A stretch of DNA of 64,000 nucleotides from Chloroflexota bacterium (GTDB lineage: Bacteria; Chloroflexota; Anaerolineae; Promineifilales; Promineifilaceae). Shown here in pieces: positions 43,583 through 51,701 of this stretch (positions are counted from its first letter, which is position 1; every line of letters begins with the position of its first letter). The DNA is taken from assembly GCA_014584575.1 (NCBI GenBank), contig JACTMP010000031.1, positions 29,996-93,995 on the forward strand, written 5' to 3'. The notes under the pieces were generated by a model that was not told the origin of the DNA, made no database searches, and saw only the letters and a list, made by a program, of their open reading frames with translations. The translations under genes were made by a program, and so were the position numbers.

Positions 43583-44965
43583 ATGACCTTCAACGCAAAC
43601 GACTTCAAACGGGCTATGGGCCAATTCGCTTCTGGTGTGACGGTGGTGACGACGCTGCACGGCCAGACCCCCATCGGCGTGACGGCCAGCTCCTTCACCA
43701 GCCTCAGCCTGGAACCGCCGCTGGTGTTGGTTTCCCTGAGCAAAAAGCTGTTCACGCATAACGTCATCGCCGACAGCGGCGTTTTTGCCGTCAATGTCCT
43801 GGCTGCCCACCAGCTAGAGTTGGGAATGCGTTTTGCCGGCATGAAGCCGGAGATCGCCGACCGATTTGCCGGGTTAGAGACAGTCACGGCTGTGACCGGC
43901 AGCCCCCTCCTCCCCGATTCATTAGCCTGGGTAGATTGCACCGTCTGGGCCATGTACGACGGCGGCGACCACACCATTTTTGTCGGCGAGGTGCGCGACC
44001 TTTCCGTCTCCGATCTCGATATGCCCCTGCTCTACCACAACCGCCTCTGGCGGCGCAGCGAAGCCCTGGAAATCCCCACTGTACCCCTGGAAGCCACCCT
44101 GGTAGAAGTCGGCCTGCGCGACGGCATCCAGCGCGAAGAGAAGTTCATCCCCACGGAGATGAAGCTGGAATATGCCCAAAAGCTGGCCGATGCCGGTCTG
44201 CGCCAGATTCAAGTCACTTCCTTTGTCAACCCCAAAATTGTGCCCCAAATGGCCGACGCGGAAGAACTATTCGCCCGCCTGGCCCGGCATGAAGGGGTCA
44301 TCTACAGCGCCCTGGTCTTGAACAGGCGTGGCCTGGAGCGGGCCATCGCCGCCGGCGTGCAGCAGGTGGAAATGGGCGTGCCCGCCAGCGAAACCCTGGC
44401 CCGCAAAAACGCCAACACCACCATTGCCGACGGCATGGCGGAGATGGCAGCCATGGTCGAAAGAGCCAGGTCACATGGCCTGCGCGTTCGCGCTGGCGTC
44501 CAGGCCGCCTTTGGCTGCGCCTTCGAGGGCCACATTGAACAGGGCAAAGCCATCGGCATGGCCCGTCAATTCCTGGCGATGGGCATTGATGAACTTTCCC
44601 TGGCCGATTCGGCCGGGTTGGGCAACCCCCAGGCCATTCGGCGGATGGCGCAGGAGTTGCTGCCGCTGGCGGGCAGTGTCCCTGTCGTTTTTCATTTACA
44701 CGACACACGCGGGCAAGGGCTGGCTAATCTGCTTTCCGCGCTCAAATCCGGCGTAACCATGTTCGACGCCTCCTTTGGCGGGCTGGGCGGCTGCCCCTTC
44801 ATTCCCACCGCCAAAGGCAACGTCGCCACCGAAGATACCGCCTATATGCTGCATGAAATGGGCGTCCAGACCGGCATAGATTTGCCCCAGGTGGCCGCCC
44901 TCTCCCGCCGCATGGAGGAGTTTTTGGGCCAGGAATTGCCCGCGAGGATGCACAAACTGATTTGA
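43583..44965 (+). CDS. Flavin reductase - HMG-CoA lyase-like fusion
   Basis: 460 residues. Residues 1-about 155 are an FMN-binding split-barrel flavin reductase (FASGVTVVTT, IGVTASSFTSLSLEPPLVLVSL, FAVNVL). Residues about 168-460 are an HMG-CoA lyase-type TIM barrel: EVGLRDGIQ (Arg179, Asp180), SFVNPK, metal His in HLHDTRGQG and active-site Cys in GGLGGCPF, with GNVATEDTAYML. Both active sites look intact. Such lyases cleave 3-hydroxy-3-methylacyl-CoA to acetyl-CoA and a ketoacid. I do not know this fusion from other systems. The reductase half could feed reduced flavin to oxygenases in the cluster. Confidence 0.88.
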   Translation: MTFNANDFKRAMGQFASGVTVVTTLHGQTPIGVTASSFTSLSLEPPLVLVSLSKKLFTHNVIADSGVFAVNVLAAHQLELGMRFAGMKPEIADRFAGLETVTAVTGSPLLPDSLAWVDCTVWAMYDGGDHTIFVGEVRDLSVSDLDMPLLYHNRLWRRSEALEIPTVPLEATLVEVGLRDGIQREEKFIPTEMKLEYAQKLADAGLRQIQVTSFVNPKIVPQMADAEELFARLARHEGVIYSALVLNRRGLERAIAAGVQQVEMGVPASETLARKNANTTIADGMAEMAAMVERARSHGLRVRAGVQAAFGCAFEGHIEQGKAIGMARQFLAMGIDELSLADSAGLGNPQAIRRMAQELLPLAGSVPVVFHLHDTRGQGLANLLSALKSGVTMFDASFGGLGGCPFIPTAKGNVATEDTAYMLHEMGVQTGIDLPQVAALSRRMEEFLGQELPARMHKLI

Positions 44966-44969
44966 CCAA

Positions 44970-45000
44970 GACCTGACAGGTTTTGCAAACCTGTCAGGTC
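44970..45000. repeat. Perfect hairpin GACCTGACAGGTTT / AAACCTGTCAGGTC
   Basis: A 14-bp stem around TGC. The CCTGACAGGTTT wording is a dispersed bacterial repeat type. It lies between the fusion gene and the hydratase operon. Confidence 0.85.
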
Positions 45001-45012
45001 TGAGTGAATTCT

Positions 45013-46239
45013 ATGGGCCAAACCATCTCCGAAAAAATCATCTCCCGCCACGCGGGTCAGGTCGTTCAGGCCGGGGATATTGCCATTGTCCGTGTGGATG
45101 GGGTGATGGCCACCGACGCCACCGCGCCGCTGGCGATACGTGCTTTCCGGGCCATGAACGGCCGTACCCCCTGGGACAATCAGCGCGTCTCCCTGGTCAT
45201 TGACCACGCCGCCCCTGCCCCCAACGAGACCGTCGCCAATTTGCACAAATTGATGCGCGACTTTGCCGCCGAAATGGGCTGCCGCCTGTACGACATCGGC
45301 GAAGGCATCTGCCACCAGTTAATGGTCGAGAACGGGCACGTCAGACCGGGCGACCTGTTCCTGGGGGCCGATTCCCACACGCCCACCTATGGCGCGTTAA
45401 ACGCCTTTGGCGTTGGCGTCGGCTCCACCGATCTGGCCGCTGCCATGCTCACCGGCCAGACCTGGCTCAAGGTGCCGCAGACAATCAAGATCGCGCTGCA
45501 CGGCCGTTTACCCGCCCACACCACCGCCAAAGACCTTATCCTCTTCCTGCTCAGACAGGTGGGCGCTGATGGGGCCAATTACCGGGCAGTCGAATTCAGC
45601 GGCGCAGCGGTGACCCACATGAGCCTGGCCAGCCGCATGGTACTGGCCAATATGAGCGCCGAAATGGGGGCCAAGGCGGGCCTGGTGGACCCCACCGGCC
45701 TCGACCTCTGGTACCCCTTCACTCCTACCTTCCCCGATTCGGACGCAGCCTATGAGCGCGAACTAACCTTCGATGTTTCCAACCTGCGACCGCAAATCGC
45801 CCGCCCGCACGCCCCGGACAATGTGGTGGACATTGACGAAATGGCGGGAACCAAAATTCAATACGCCTTCATCGGCTCCTGCACCAACACCCGCCTGGAA
45901 GATTTGCAGGCGGCGGCGCAGGTATTGAAAGGCAAGAAATTGGGTAACGGCGCCCGCCTGATCATCGCCCCCGCCTCCAAACGGGTTTTCAACGAAGCGC
46001 TGCACGACGGCACCGTCGCCACCCTTTCCGAAGCGGGCGCGACCTTCATCACCTCTGGCTGCGGCCCCTGCGTTGGCTCCCATCTGGGCGTGCCCGGCGA
46101 CGGCGAAGTGGTGATCTCGTCGGCCAACCGCAACTTCCCCGGACGAATGGGCAACCCCAAAGCGAACATCTACCTCGCCTCCCCGGCCGTAGTGGCCGCT
46201 TCCGCCCTGGCGGGCGAGATTACGGAGCCGGAACTATGA
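45013..46239 (+). CDS. Aconitase-family hydratase, large subunit (LeuC / dimethylmaleate hydratase type)
   Basis: 408 residues from MGQTISEKIISRHAG; a GTG three codons earlier is possible. The [4Fe-4S] ligands Cys290 (IGSCTNTR), Cys350 and Cys353 (SGCGPCVG) are in place, and DSHTPTYGALNAFGVGVGSTD is typical. Together with the overlapping small subunit it forms an isopropylmalate-isomerase-type dehydratase that adds or removes water on substituted malates and maleates. No other leucine genes are present. In this context a dialkylmaleate hydratase is more likely than leucine biosynthesis (inference). Confidence 0.92.
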   Translation: MGQTISEKIISRHAGQVVQAGDIAIVRVDGVMATDATAPLAIRAFRAMNGRTPWDNQRVSLVIDHAAPAPNETVANLHKLMRDFAAEMGCRLYDIGEGICHQLMVENGHVRPGDLFLGADSHTPTYGALNAFGVGVGSTDLAAAMLTGQTWLKVPQTIKIALHGRLPAHTTAKDLILFLLRQVGADGANYRAVEFSGAAVTHMSLASRMVLANMSAEMGAKAGLVDPTGLDLWYPFTPTFPDSDAAYERELTFDVSNLRPQIARPHAPDNVVDIDEMAGTKIQYAFIGSCTNTRLEDLQAAAQVLKGKKLGNGARLIIAPASKRVFNEALHDGTVATLSEAGATFITSGCGPCVGSHLGVPGDGEVVISSANRNFPGRMGNPKANIYLASPAVVAASALAGEITEPEL

Positions 46240-46721
46240 CTATCGCCCGTGTCTACAACGTGGACGACATTGACACCGACCGGATCATCCCCGGCAAATA
46301 CACCAAGACGCTGGATTTGGCGGCTCTGGCGGCGCATGTGCTGGAAGACCTGGACCCCGCCTTTGCGGCGACGGTTCAGCCCGGCGATATTTTGGTAGCC
46401 GGGCACAATTTTGGTTGCGGTTCTTCCCGCGAGCAGGCGCCGCTGGCCCTCAAAGCGGCGGGGGTTTCAGCGGTAATTGCCCGCAGTTTTGCCCGCATTT
46501 TTTACCGCAACGCCATCAACATCGGCCTGCCGGTCATTGAAGTGGAGTGGCACTCTATCGAATCGGGCGACACCCTCTCCGTGGATTTGGTCAACGGGCT
46601 GGTCACCAACCACAGTCGCCACGAATCATTCCCGGCCGGCCGTATGCCGCAGCAGATGATTGAGATTCTTAACGCGGGTGGGCTGGTGAACTACCTGAAG
46701 GAGCGGGGTGGTTATGCTTAA
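46236..46721 (+). CDS. Aconitase-family hydratase, small subunit (LeuD type)
   Basis: 161 residues, overlapping the large subunit gene by 4 bp. [13 protein letters not shown] near residue 10 and [14 protein letters not shown] near residue 52 are the swivel-domain signatures that position the substrate carboxylates. The length is that of short LeuD/HacB proteins. It forms a heteromer with the product of the preceding gene. The end overlaps the next CoA-transferase start. Confidence 0.93.
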   Translation: MTIARVYNVDDIDTDRIIPGKYTKTLDLAALAAHVLEDLDPAFAATVQPGDILVAGHNFGCGSSREQAPLALKAAGVSAVIARSFARIFYRNAINIGLPVIEVEWHSIESGDTLSVDLVNGLVTNHSRHESFPAGRMPQQMIEILNAGGLVNYLKERGGYA

Positions 46722-47901
46722 CACCCTTTCCTCCCTGCGCGTCCTGGAGTTTAGCCACGCCGTGCTTGGCCCGGCTTGTGGCCTGACGCTGGCTGATCTG
46801 GGCGCGGAAGTGATTCGCGTTGAGCCACCCGGCGGCGACCCCACCCGCAGCCTTAAAGGGTTCGGCACAGGGTATTACCCGTTCTTTAACCGCAACAAAA
46901 AAAGCATGGTTGTGGACATCAAATCGGCGGCGGGGTGGGAGATTGTGCAGCAACTACTGGCAACGACGGATGTGCTGATCGAAAATTTTGGCCCTGGCAC
47001 GATGGCGCGCCTCGGCCTGGGATACGACGACCTGGTGGCTGCCTACCCGCGCCTGATCTACTGCTCCTTAAAAGGGTTCCTGCCCGGCCCATACGCCAAC
47101 CGGCTGGCGCTGGATGAAGTGGTGCAGATGATGAGTGGATTGGCTTACATGACCGGCCCGGCCGGACGGCCGTTGCGCGCCGGCGCCTCGATCATTGACA
47201 TCATGGGCGGCACGTATGGCGCCATTGCCATCCTGGCCGCCCTGCGCGAGCGGGATATTACTGGCAAAGGGCAGTTCGTCAACAGCGCCCTGTTTGAAAC
47301 GGCCGCCTTCATCATGGGGCACCACATGGCTTACGCGGCCGTGACCCAGGAGCCGGTGCCGCCCATGCCAGAACGGGTGAGCGCCTGGGCCATTTACCGC
47401 ACCTTTACCACCGCCAACGGCGATCTGATTTTTATTGGCGTCACCAGCGACAAGCAGTGGGCGCGGTTCTGTGAGCTTTTCGAGCGGCCGGACTGGCTGG
47501 CGGATGAACGGCTGGCAAGTAACAACGGCCGTATTGACCACCGCGACTGGCTGATCCCCCAAATTGCTGACCTGATTGCCCGCCACAGCACTGCCGACGC
47601 GCTGCGCCGCTGCGAACAGGCGGAACTCCCCTTTTCCCCCATCGCCCAACCGGAAGATTTGTTCGACAACGAACAGTTGCTGGCCGGTGGCAGTTTATTG
47701 GAAACAGTCTTGCCGGACGGCCGTCAGACCCATCTGCCCCGTCTGCCCCTGCTGCTCAATGGGCAAGGCGCGGCCATCACCCAACACCCACCCCAAATTG
47801 GTGAACACACACGGCCGTTGCTATTGGAAATGGGGTTGACAGATGGTGAGATTGAGCGGTTGCTTGTGGCCGGCGTGGTGGCCGCCAACGAGAAAACATA
47901 A
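46714..47901 (+). CDS. Second family III CoA-transferase (CaiB/BaiF)
   Basis: 395 residues from the ATG; an in-frame GTG at 46708 closer to AAGGAG is possible. LRVLEFSHAVLGPACGLTLADLGAEVIRVEPPGGDP marks the family, and NSALFETAA is the expected region of the catalytic Asp/Glu; here the residue reads Glu. It is distinct from the first copy at 33185, with limited identity beyond the core motifs, so the two probably activate different acids. It is coupled to the hydratase genes, which suggests that the hydrated or dehydrated diacid becomes a CoA ester before cleavage by the lyase. Confidence 0.92.
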   Translation: MLNTLSSLRVLEFSHAVLGPACGLTLADLGAEVIRVEPPGGDPTRSLKGFGTGYYPFFNRNKKSMVVDIKSAAGWEIVQQLLATTDVLIENFGPGTMARLGLGYDDLVAAYPRLIYCSLKGFLPGPYANRLALDEVVQMMSGLAYMTGPAGRPLRAGASIIDIMGGTYGAIAILAALRERDITGKGQFVNSALFETAAFIMGHHMAYAAVTQEPVPPMPERVSAWAIYRTFTTANGDLIFIGVTSDKQWARFCELFERPDWLADERLASNNGRIDHRDWLIPQIADLIARHSTADALRRCEQAELPFSPIAQPEDLFDNEQLLAGGSLLETVLPDGRQTHLPRLPLLLNGQGAAITQHPPQIGEHTRPLLLEMGLTDGEIERLLVAGVVAANEKT

Positions 47902-47902
47902 C

Positions 47903-47990
47903 CACAGAAAAAATGATCCACAGCTTGCACAGGTTTTACAGATTCAGTAGATCGAAGCGGAGTTCGCATCCTCAGATGCGAATCCGTTGT
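47903..47990. repeat. Intergenic repeats: CACAGAAAAAATGATCCACAG segment plus GCATCCTCAGATGC hairpin
   Basis: The left half carries a dispersed-repeat phrase (CACAG...ATGATCCACAG...CACAGG). The right half, 47957-47986, is a hairpin TTCGCATC-CTCA-GATGCGAA sharing its core with the repeats at 34381 and 35695. No gene is visible in the 106-nt gap. Confidence 0.65.
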
Positions 47991-48007
47991 AGTCTCAAGA
48001 GGTATCC

Positions 48008-49291
48008 ATGACAGACAAACTAACCGGCGCGCTGCTGGTGGAGCGCATGAGCGCCAAAGAAAAGGCCATCGCCCGGCGGGTGGAAAGTGTGCTGCCCGAC
48101 TTGCGGGCCAACGCCGTCGCCGCCGACCAGGCGGGCGAATTCCCGCTGGACAATATCCCCCTTCTACGCGACGCCGGGCTGTTTGGGCTGATTATCCCGG
48201 AGCAATATGGTGGGCTGGGCGGCGGGCTGCGCGATCTGGCGGCGGCCGCTTTTGCCCTGGGCACAGCCTGCCCCTCCACCGGCCTCTCCTTCTTCTTCCA
48301 TTGCAGCAGCGCCTCGCGCGGCTTGCTGGCGCTGGAGGCTCTGGAAGCGGGGTTGTTCCCTGACGAGAATGAGGCCACGGCCGTGCGCCAATTCGCCGAA
48401 AAATTGTTGCACAAAATGGGGCGGGACGGCCGTTTTCTGGCGAACTTTGCCAGCGAAGCGGCCAAGTCGGCCAACAGCGCCGTCTTCATTTCCACCGAAG
48501 CCACCCCCACAGACGGCGGCTGGCTGTTGAACGGGGTCAAATCGTTTGGCTGCTCCACCGGCGTCGCCGACGACTATCTGGTGCAGGCCAAAATCAAGGA
48601 CGCCGCCGACCTGAACGGCATGGCCATCTTCTTCGTCCCCCGCGCCGCGCCGGGTGTGTCGGAGCGAGCGCGTTGGGATTCGCTGGGGATGCGGGCCACG
48701 GCCACACACGGCATTGTGCTGCAAGATGTCTTCGTCCCGGCCGAAGAAGCCTTAACCGTGCCGGGCGCTTTCCTCAAGATGATGCAGATGAGCCGGGGCA
48801 GCTATGTGGGCAATCAATTGGCTGTCGTCGCCCTCTACCTGGGCATTGCCCAGGCGGTCTACGATTACGCCATTGGCTTTTTGAGCCGCCTCAAGTTCCA
48901 GGATACCGGCCAGCTTATTGCCGCCGAAAGCGCCTTTCACCAGGAGTTGATTGGGCGCATGGCCGTTGACCTGGAGACCGGTTTTTTGTGGACGCGCCGC
49001 CAATTGGAACTGGAAACGGCCGATCCCCCCATTCTGCCTAAAGGAGATGTGGTCAAGCAATGGCGGCTGTGCAAAGGGGTAGTCTGCGAGGCGGCGCATC
49101 AGGTGGCCGTGAACGCGCTCAAGGCGTGCGGCACCAGCAACACCGGCAACCAGGGCATCATCGCCCGCGGCCTGCGCGACCTGACGATGGGGCTGGTGCA
49201 GGCGTTCCCGGCCGAGCGGGGGCGCATTGAAGCGGCGAAGGCGATTATCACCGATTCGGCGCAGGCGCAGTTTGGTGTGGTGGGTGGTTAG
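48008..49291 (+). CDS. Acyl-CoA dehydrogenase family protein
   Basis: 427 residues. GLIIPEQYGGLGG near residue 58 and the FAD-binding segments WLLNGVKSFGCSTGVAD and DSLGMRATATHGIVLQDVFVP mark the family; the C-terminal helical domain includes KACGTSNTGNQGI. The typical catalytic Glu cannot be placed with confidence. Some members with this layout are flavin-dependent monooxygenases (DszC/HpaH-like) using reduced flavin, a possibility given the flavin reductase domain encoded nearby. Either desaturation of a CoA ester or hydroxylation is possible. Confidence 0.88.
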   Translation: MTDKLTGALLVERMSAKEKAIARRVESVLPDLRANAVAADQAGEFPLDNIPLLRDAGLFGLIIPEQYGGLGGGLRDLAAAAFALGTACPSTGLSFFFHCSSASRGLLALEALEAGLFPDENEATAVRQFAEKLLHKMGRDGRFLANFASEAAKSANSAVFISTEATPTDGGWLLNGVKSFGCSTGVADDYLVQAKIKDAADLNGMAIFFVPRAAPGVSERARWDSLGMRATATHGIVLQDVFVPAEEALTVPGAFLKMMQMSRGSYVGNQLAVVALYLGIAQAVYDYAIGFLSRLKFQDTGQLIAAESAFHQELIGRMAVDLETGFLWTRRQLELETADPPILPKGDVVKQWRLCKGVVCEAAHQVAVNALKACGTSNTGNQGIIARGLRDLTMGLVQAFPAERGRIEAAKAIITDSAQAQFGVVGG

Positions 49292-49322
49292 AAGCCAGGC
49301 TTTTGCCAAAAGCCTGGCTTCT
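49290..49322. repeat. Perfect hairpin AGAAGCCAGGCTTTTG / CAAAAGCCTGGCTTCT
   Basis: A 15-bp stem with almost no loop. The repeat begins at the last base pairs of the acyl-CoA dehydrogenase stop codon. Confidence 0.8.
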
Positions 49323-49335
49323 ACTGAGGAATCCT

Positions 49336-49926
49336 ATGACAAACACACGCTCCTTCTCTCCCGGCACAGTCGGTCACGCGCTGACGTTGATGCGCGGCGT
49401 GTGGCATGACCACATTGAGACGTTTCACCTGGACGGCGCGCCGCTGGCGCATGATCCCTGGAGCGGCGCACCGGGCGACTCTCCGTTTGATAACCTGGTG
49501 TACATTGATTTTGACGGCGAGAATTATTGCCAGACCAATGTGACGTTTGCCGGACGGCCGTTTCACGCCCGCTCTTTCACTGCCAGACTGCAAAACGGCG
49601 TGCTTTATTTCGATAGGTTGGGGCCGGAAGCGCCACAGCATATCGGCGTTTCCGGCGGCGTGGGTGTACTCTGGTTTCTGGCCGAAAACAACACCGATGC
49701 ACCGCTGGCCCGCTACAGCGAACCGGATTGCATCACCCTGGATGGTTTTGACCGGCGTGTGCGTATGACGGTGCTGTATCGCAATGGTACGGCCGTGCGC
49801 ACCCTGACAGCGCGCGGCGTGAAGCTCTCTCCCTCGGCCGCCGCCCGCCACCCCCTCGACCCACGCGGGGCGGACGGGCCGGTGCATGAGGTTCGTAGTG
49901 TGACGTATGTTTACCAAAAAGAATGA
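49336..49926 (+). CDS. Lipocalin-like protein, single domain
   Basis: 196 residues behind GAGGA. LMRGVWHDHIETFHLDGAPLA resembles the GxW opening of the other four calycin-like proteins in the cluster; the rest is rich in beta-strand patterns (YIDFDGENYCQTNVTF, GVLWFLAENN, VRSVTYVYQ). No enzyme motif is seen. It lies between the acyl-CoA dehydrogenase and aldehyde dehydrogenase genes. Family assignment is less sure than for the other copies. Confidence 0.5.
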   Translation: MTNTRSFSPGTVGHALTLMRGVWHDHIETFHLDGAPLAHDPWSGAPGDSPFDNLVYIDFDGENYCQTNVTFAGRPFHARSFTARLQNGVLYFDRLGPEAPQHIGVSGGVGVLWFLAENNTDAPLARYSEPDCITLDGFDRRVRMTVLYRNGTAVRTLTARGVKLSPSAAARHPLDPRGADGPVHEVRSVTYVYQKE

Positions 49927-49944
49927 CCGCCAAAAGGAGTTATC

Positions 49945-51423
49945 ATGGAACTACCCCCTTTAACCATCCCGCCGCTGGCAGAGGTAAAGAGCCGCTTTCA
50001 ACTGTTTGATTATATTGACGGGGAGCGGATTCGGCCGTCCGTGGAGATGGGCGGTTGGGTGCGTAACCCGAACACGGGTGAGGCCATCACCCCCCAACTG
50101 GCAACCAGCCCGGAGCAGGTGGAACGCGCCCTGGCGACGGCGCAGCGCGTTCACGAAGCAGGCGATTGGGCGCGTTTACCGGCCAACGAACGGGCCGACC
50201 GGCTGGACGCGGCCGCCGACGCACTCATGCCCCTGACGCCGCTGATTGCGGCCGTTGAGTCCTACCACACCGGCATGGTGATCAGCCTGACCAACTTTGT
50301 GAACGCCATTGTCTGGCTGGCGTTCAAAGGGGCGGCGGGTGTGCTGCGCAGCGGCCACGCCCAAAGCGTCGCCCCCGGCCCATTGGGTGAGGTGGAAATC
50401 TGGCGCAAACCGTTGGGCACGGCCGTCGCCATCGTGCCCTGGAATTCCCCGGCGGCGTTGGCGGCCCACAAAGTGGCAAATGCGCTGGCTGCCGGTGCGC
50501 CTGTGATCCTCAAGCCTTCGGAATGGGCGCCCTATTCCTGCCTGTTTCTGGCCGAGGGTTTGGAACAGGTGGGGTTGCCACGGGGGCTGTTCCAGATTGT
50601 GAATGGGGGCACGGCCGTCGGCCAACAGCTTGTGACCGACCGGCGGGTGCGGGCGGTTTCCTTCACCGGCGGCTTGCAAGGTGGCCGGGCTGTGGCCGCC
50701 GCCTGCGCCCACGATTTCAAAGCGATGCAGCTTGAGTTGGGCGGGAACAACGCCATGATTGTGTTAGAGGACGCCGACGTGGAGAAAACGGCCGCAGGCA
50801 TTGTCGCCGGTCTGACCACGCTGAACGGCCAATGGTGCCGCGCTCTGGGGCGGCTGCTGGTACATGAATCTATCGCCGGAGAAGTTTTAGAGGCGGCGCT
50901 GGCCCGCCTGCAACATGTGCGCCTGGGGGATTCGCTGTCGCCGGAGAGCGAGATGGGGCCGTTGGCGAATGAAGAACATCGACGGCGGATTGAAACGGCC
51001 GTGTCCCATCTGGAAGCGTGCGGCGGTCAAAAACACGCGCCTACGCCGCTGCCCGACCTGCCGGGCCATTTCTTCCCGCCAACCCTGATTACGGGCGTTG
51101 CCCCAGAGGAAACGCTGGAAGAGATTTTTGGCCCGGTGGCCACGCTGCACACCTTCCGCGATGAAGCGGAAGCGGTTCGGCTGGCAAACCAGACGCCTTA
51201 CGGACTGGGCGGCTACGTTTTCAGCCGAGATGAGGCGCGGGCGCTGGCCGTTGCCCGGCAGATGAACACCGGCGGCGTGAAAATCAACGGCGTCAGCCTG
51301 CTGGAATTAAACGTAGACGCCCCGCGCCCCGCCTGGGGGTTGAGCGGCTTTGGCGAAGAAGGGACACTGGAGACGTTCAATGTCTTTTGTGGCCGCAGCG
51401 TGGTGGGGGTGGCGGGGAGATGA
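49945..51423 (+). CDS. Aldehyde dehydrogenase family protein
   Basis: 492 residues behind AAAAGGAG. The NAD(P)-binding segment VPWNSPAALAAHKVANALAAGAPVILKPSEW, the catalytic Glu in LELGGNNAMIV, and the nucleophile Cys in LNGQWCRALG are all present; the EEIFGPVA segment follows. It oxidises an aldehyde to an acid (or acyl-CoA) in the cytosol. It could handle the semialdehyde or aldehyde released by the aldolase or lyase steps of the cluster (inference). Confidence 0.94.
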   Translation: MELPPLTIPPLAEVKSRFQLFDYIDGERIRPSVEMGGWVRNPNTGEAITPQLATSPEQVERALATAQRVHEAGDWARLPANERADRLDAAADALMPLTPLIAAVESYHTGMVISLTNFVNAIVWLAFKGAAGVLRSGHAQSVAPGPLGEVEIWRKPLGTAVAIVPWNSPAALAAHKVANALAAGAPVILKPSEWAPYSCLFLAEGLEQVGLPRGLFQIVNGGTAVGQQLVTDRRVRAVSFTGGLQGGRAVAAACAHDFKAMQLELGGNNAMIVLEDADVEKTAAGIVAGLTTLNGQWCRALGRLLVHESIAGEVLEAALARLQHVRLGDSLSPESEMGPLANEEHRRRIETAVSHLEACGGQKHAPTPLPDLPGHFFPPTLITGVAPEETLEEIFGPVATLHTFRDEAEAVRLANQTPYGLGGYVFSRDEARALAVARQMNTGGVKINGVSLLELNVDAPRPAWGLSGFGEEGTLETFNVFCGRSVVGVAGR

Positions 51424-51482
51424 CCGCAGACGGCAGACGGCGGACAGCCTTTGGCAAACAACGATTCACGGTCGGCGGTCAA
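51421..51482. repeat. GACCGC-family repeat
   Basis: GACCGCAGACGGCAGACGGCGG on the left pairs loosely with CGGTCGGCGGTCAAC on the right. It starts at the aldehyde dehydrogenase stop codon. Confidence 0.65.
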
Positions 51483-51486
51483 CTAA

Positions 51487-51692
51487 GGAGACTTCACGGG
51501 TGGCAGCCCACCCACATGAATGAAAATAGAACGTCTGTTTACAACATTCTATCCGCGTCATCCGCGTGAATCTGCGTCCTATTTACACAGGAGACAACAC
51601 GGGCGGCAGCCCACAACGATAAATGAAAACAGGACGCCTATTCACAACATTCTATCCGCGTCATCCGCGTGAATCTGCGTCCTATTTACGAA
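51487..51692 (+). repeat. Tandem duplication, two 103-bp units, upstream of the amidohydrolase
   Basis: Unit 1 (from 51487) and unit 2 (from 51590) share GGAGAC...CACGGG(T/C)GGCAGCCCA, then a variable 30 bp, then an identical stretch of about 45 bp beginning ACAACATTCTATCCGCGTCA and ending CCTATTTAC. Each unit carries a Shine-Dalgarno-like GGAGAC and an ATGAA codon pair; unit 1 could encode a 15-residue leader peptide (MNENRTSVYNIL...). The TCCGCGTCATCCGCGTGAAT phrase is a dispersed bacterial repeat. The 278-nt gap holds no other gene. Confidence 0.8.
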
Positions 51693-51701
51693 GGGGAAAC
51701 C

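Noticed and set aside
45013..46721. Leucine biosynthesis leuCD operon
   Set aside because: No leuA or leuB nearby, and the genes are embedded in and coupled to catabolic CoA-transferase genes. The aconitase-family call stands but not the leucine role.
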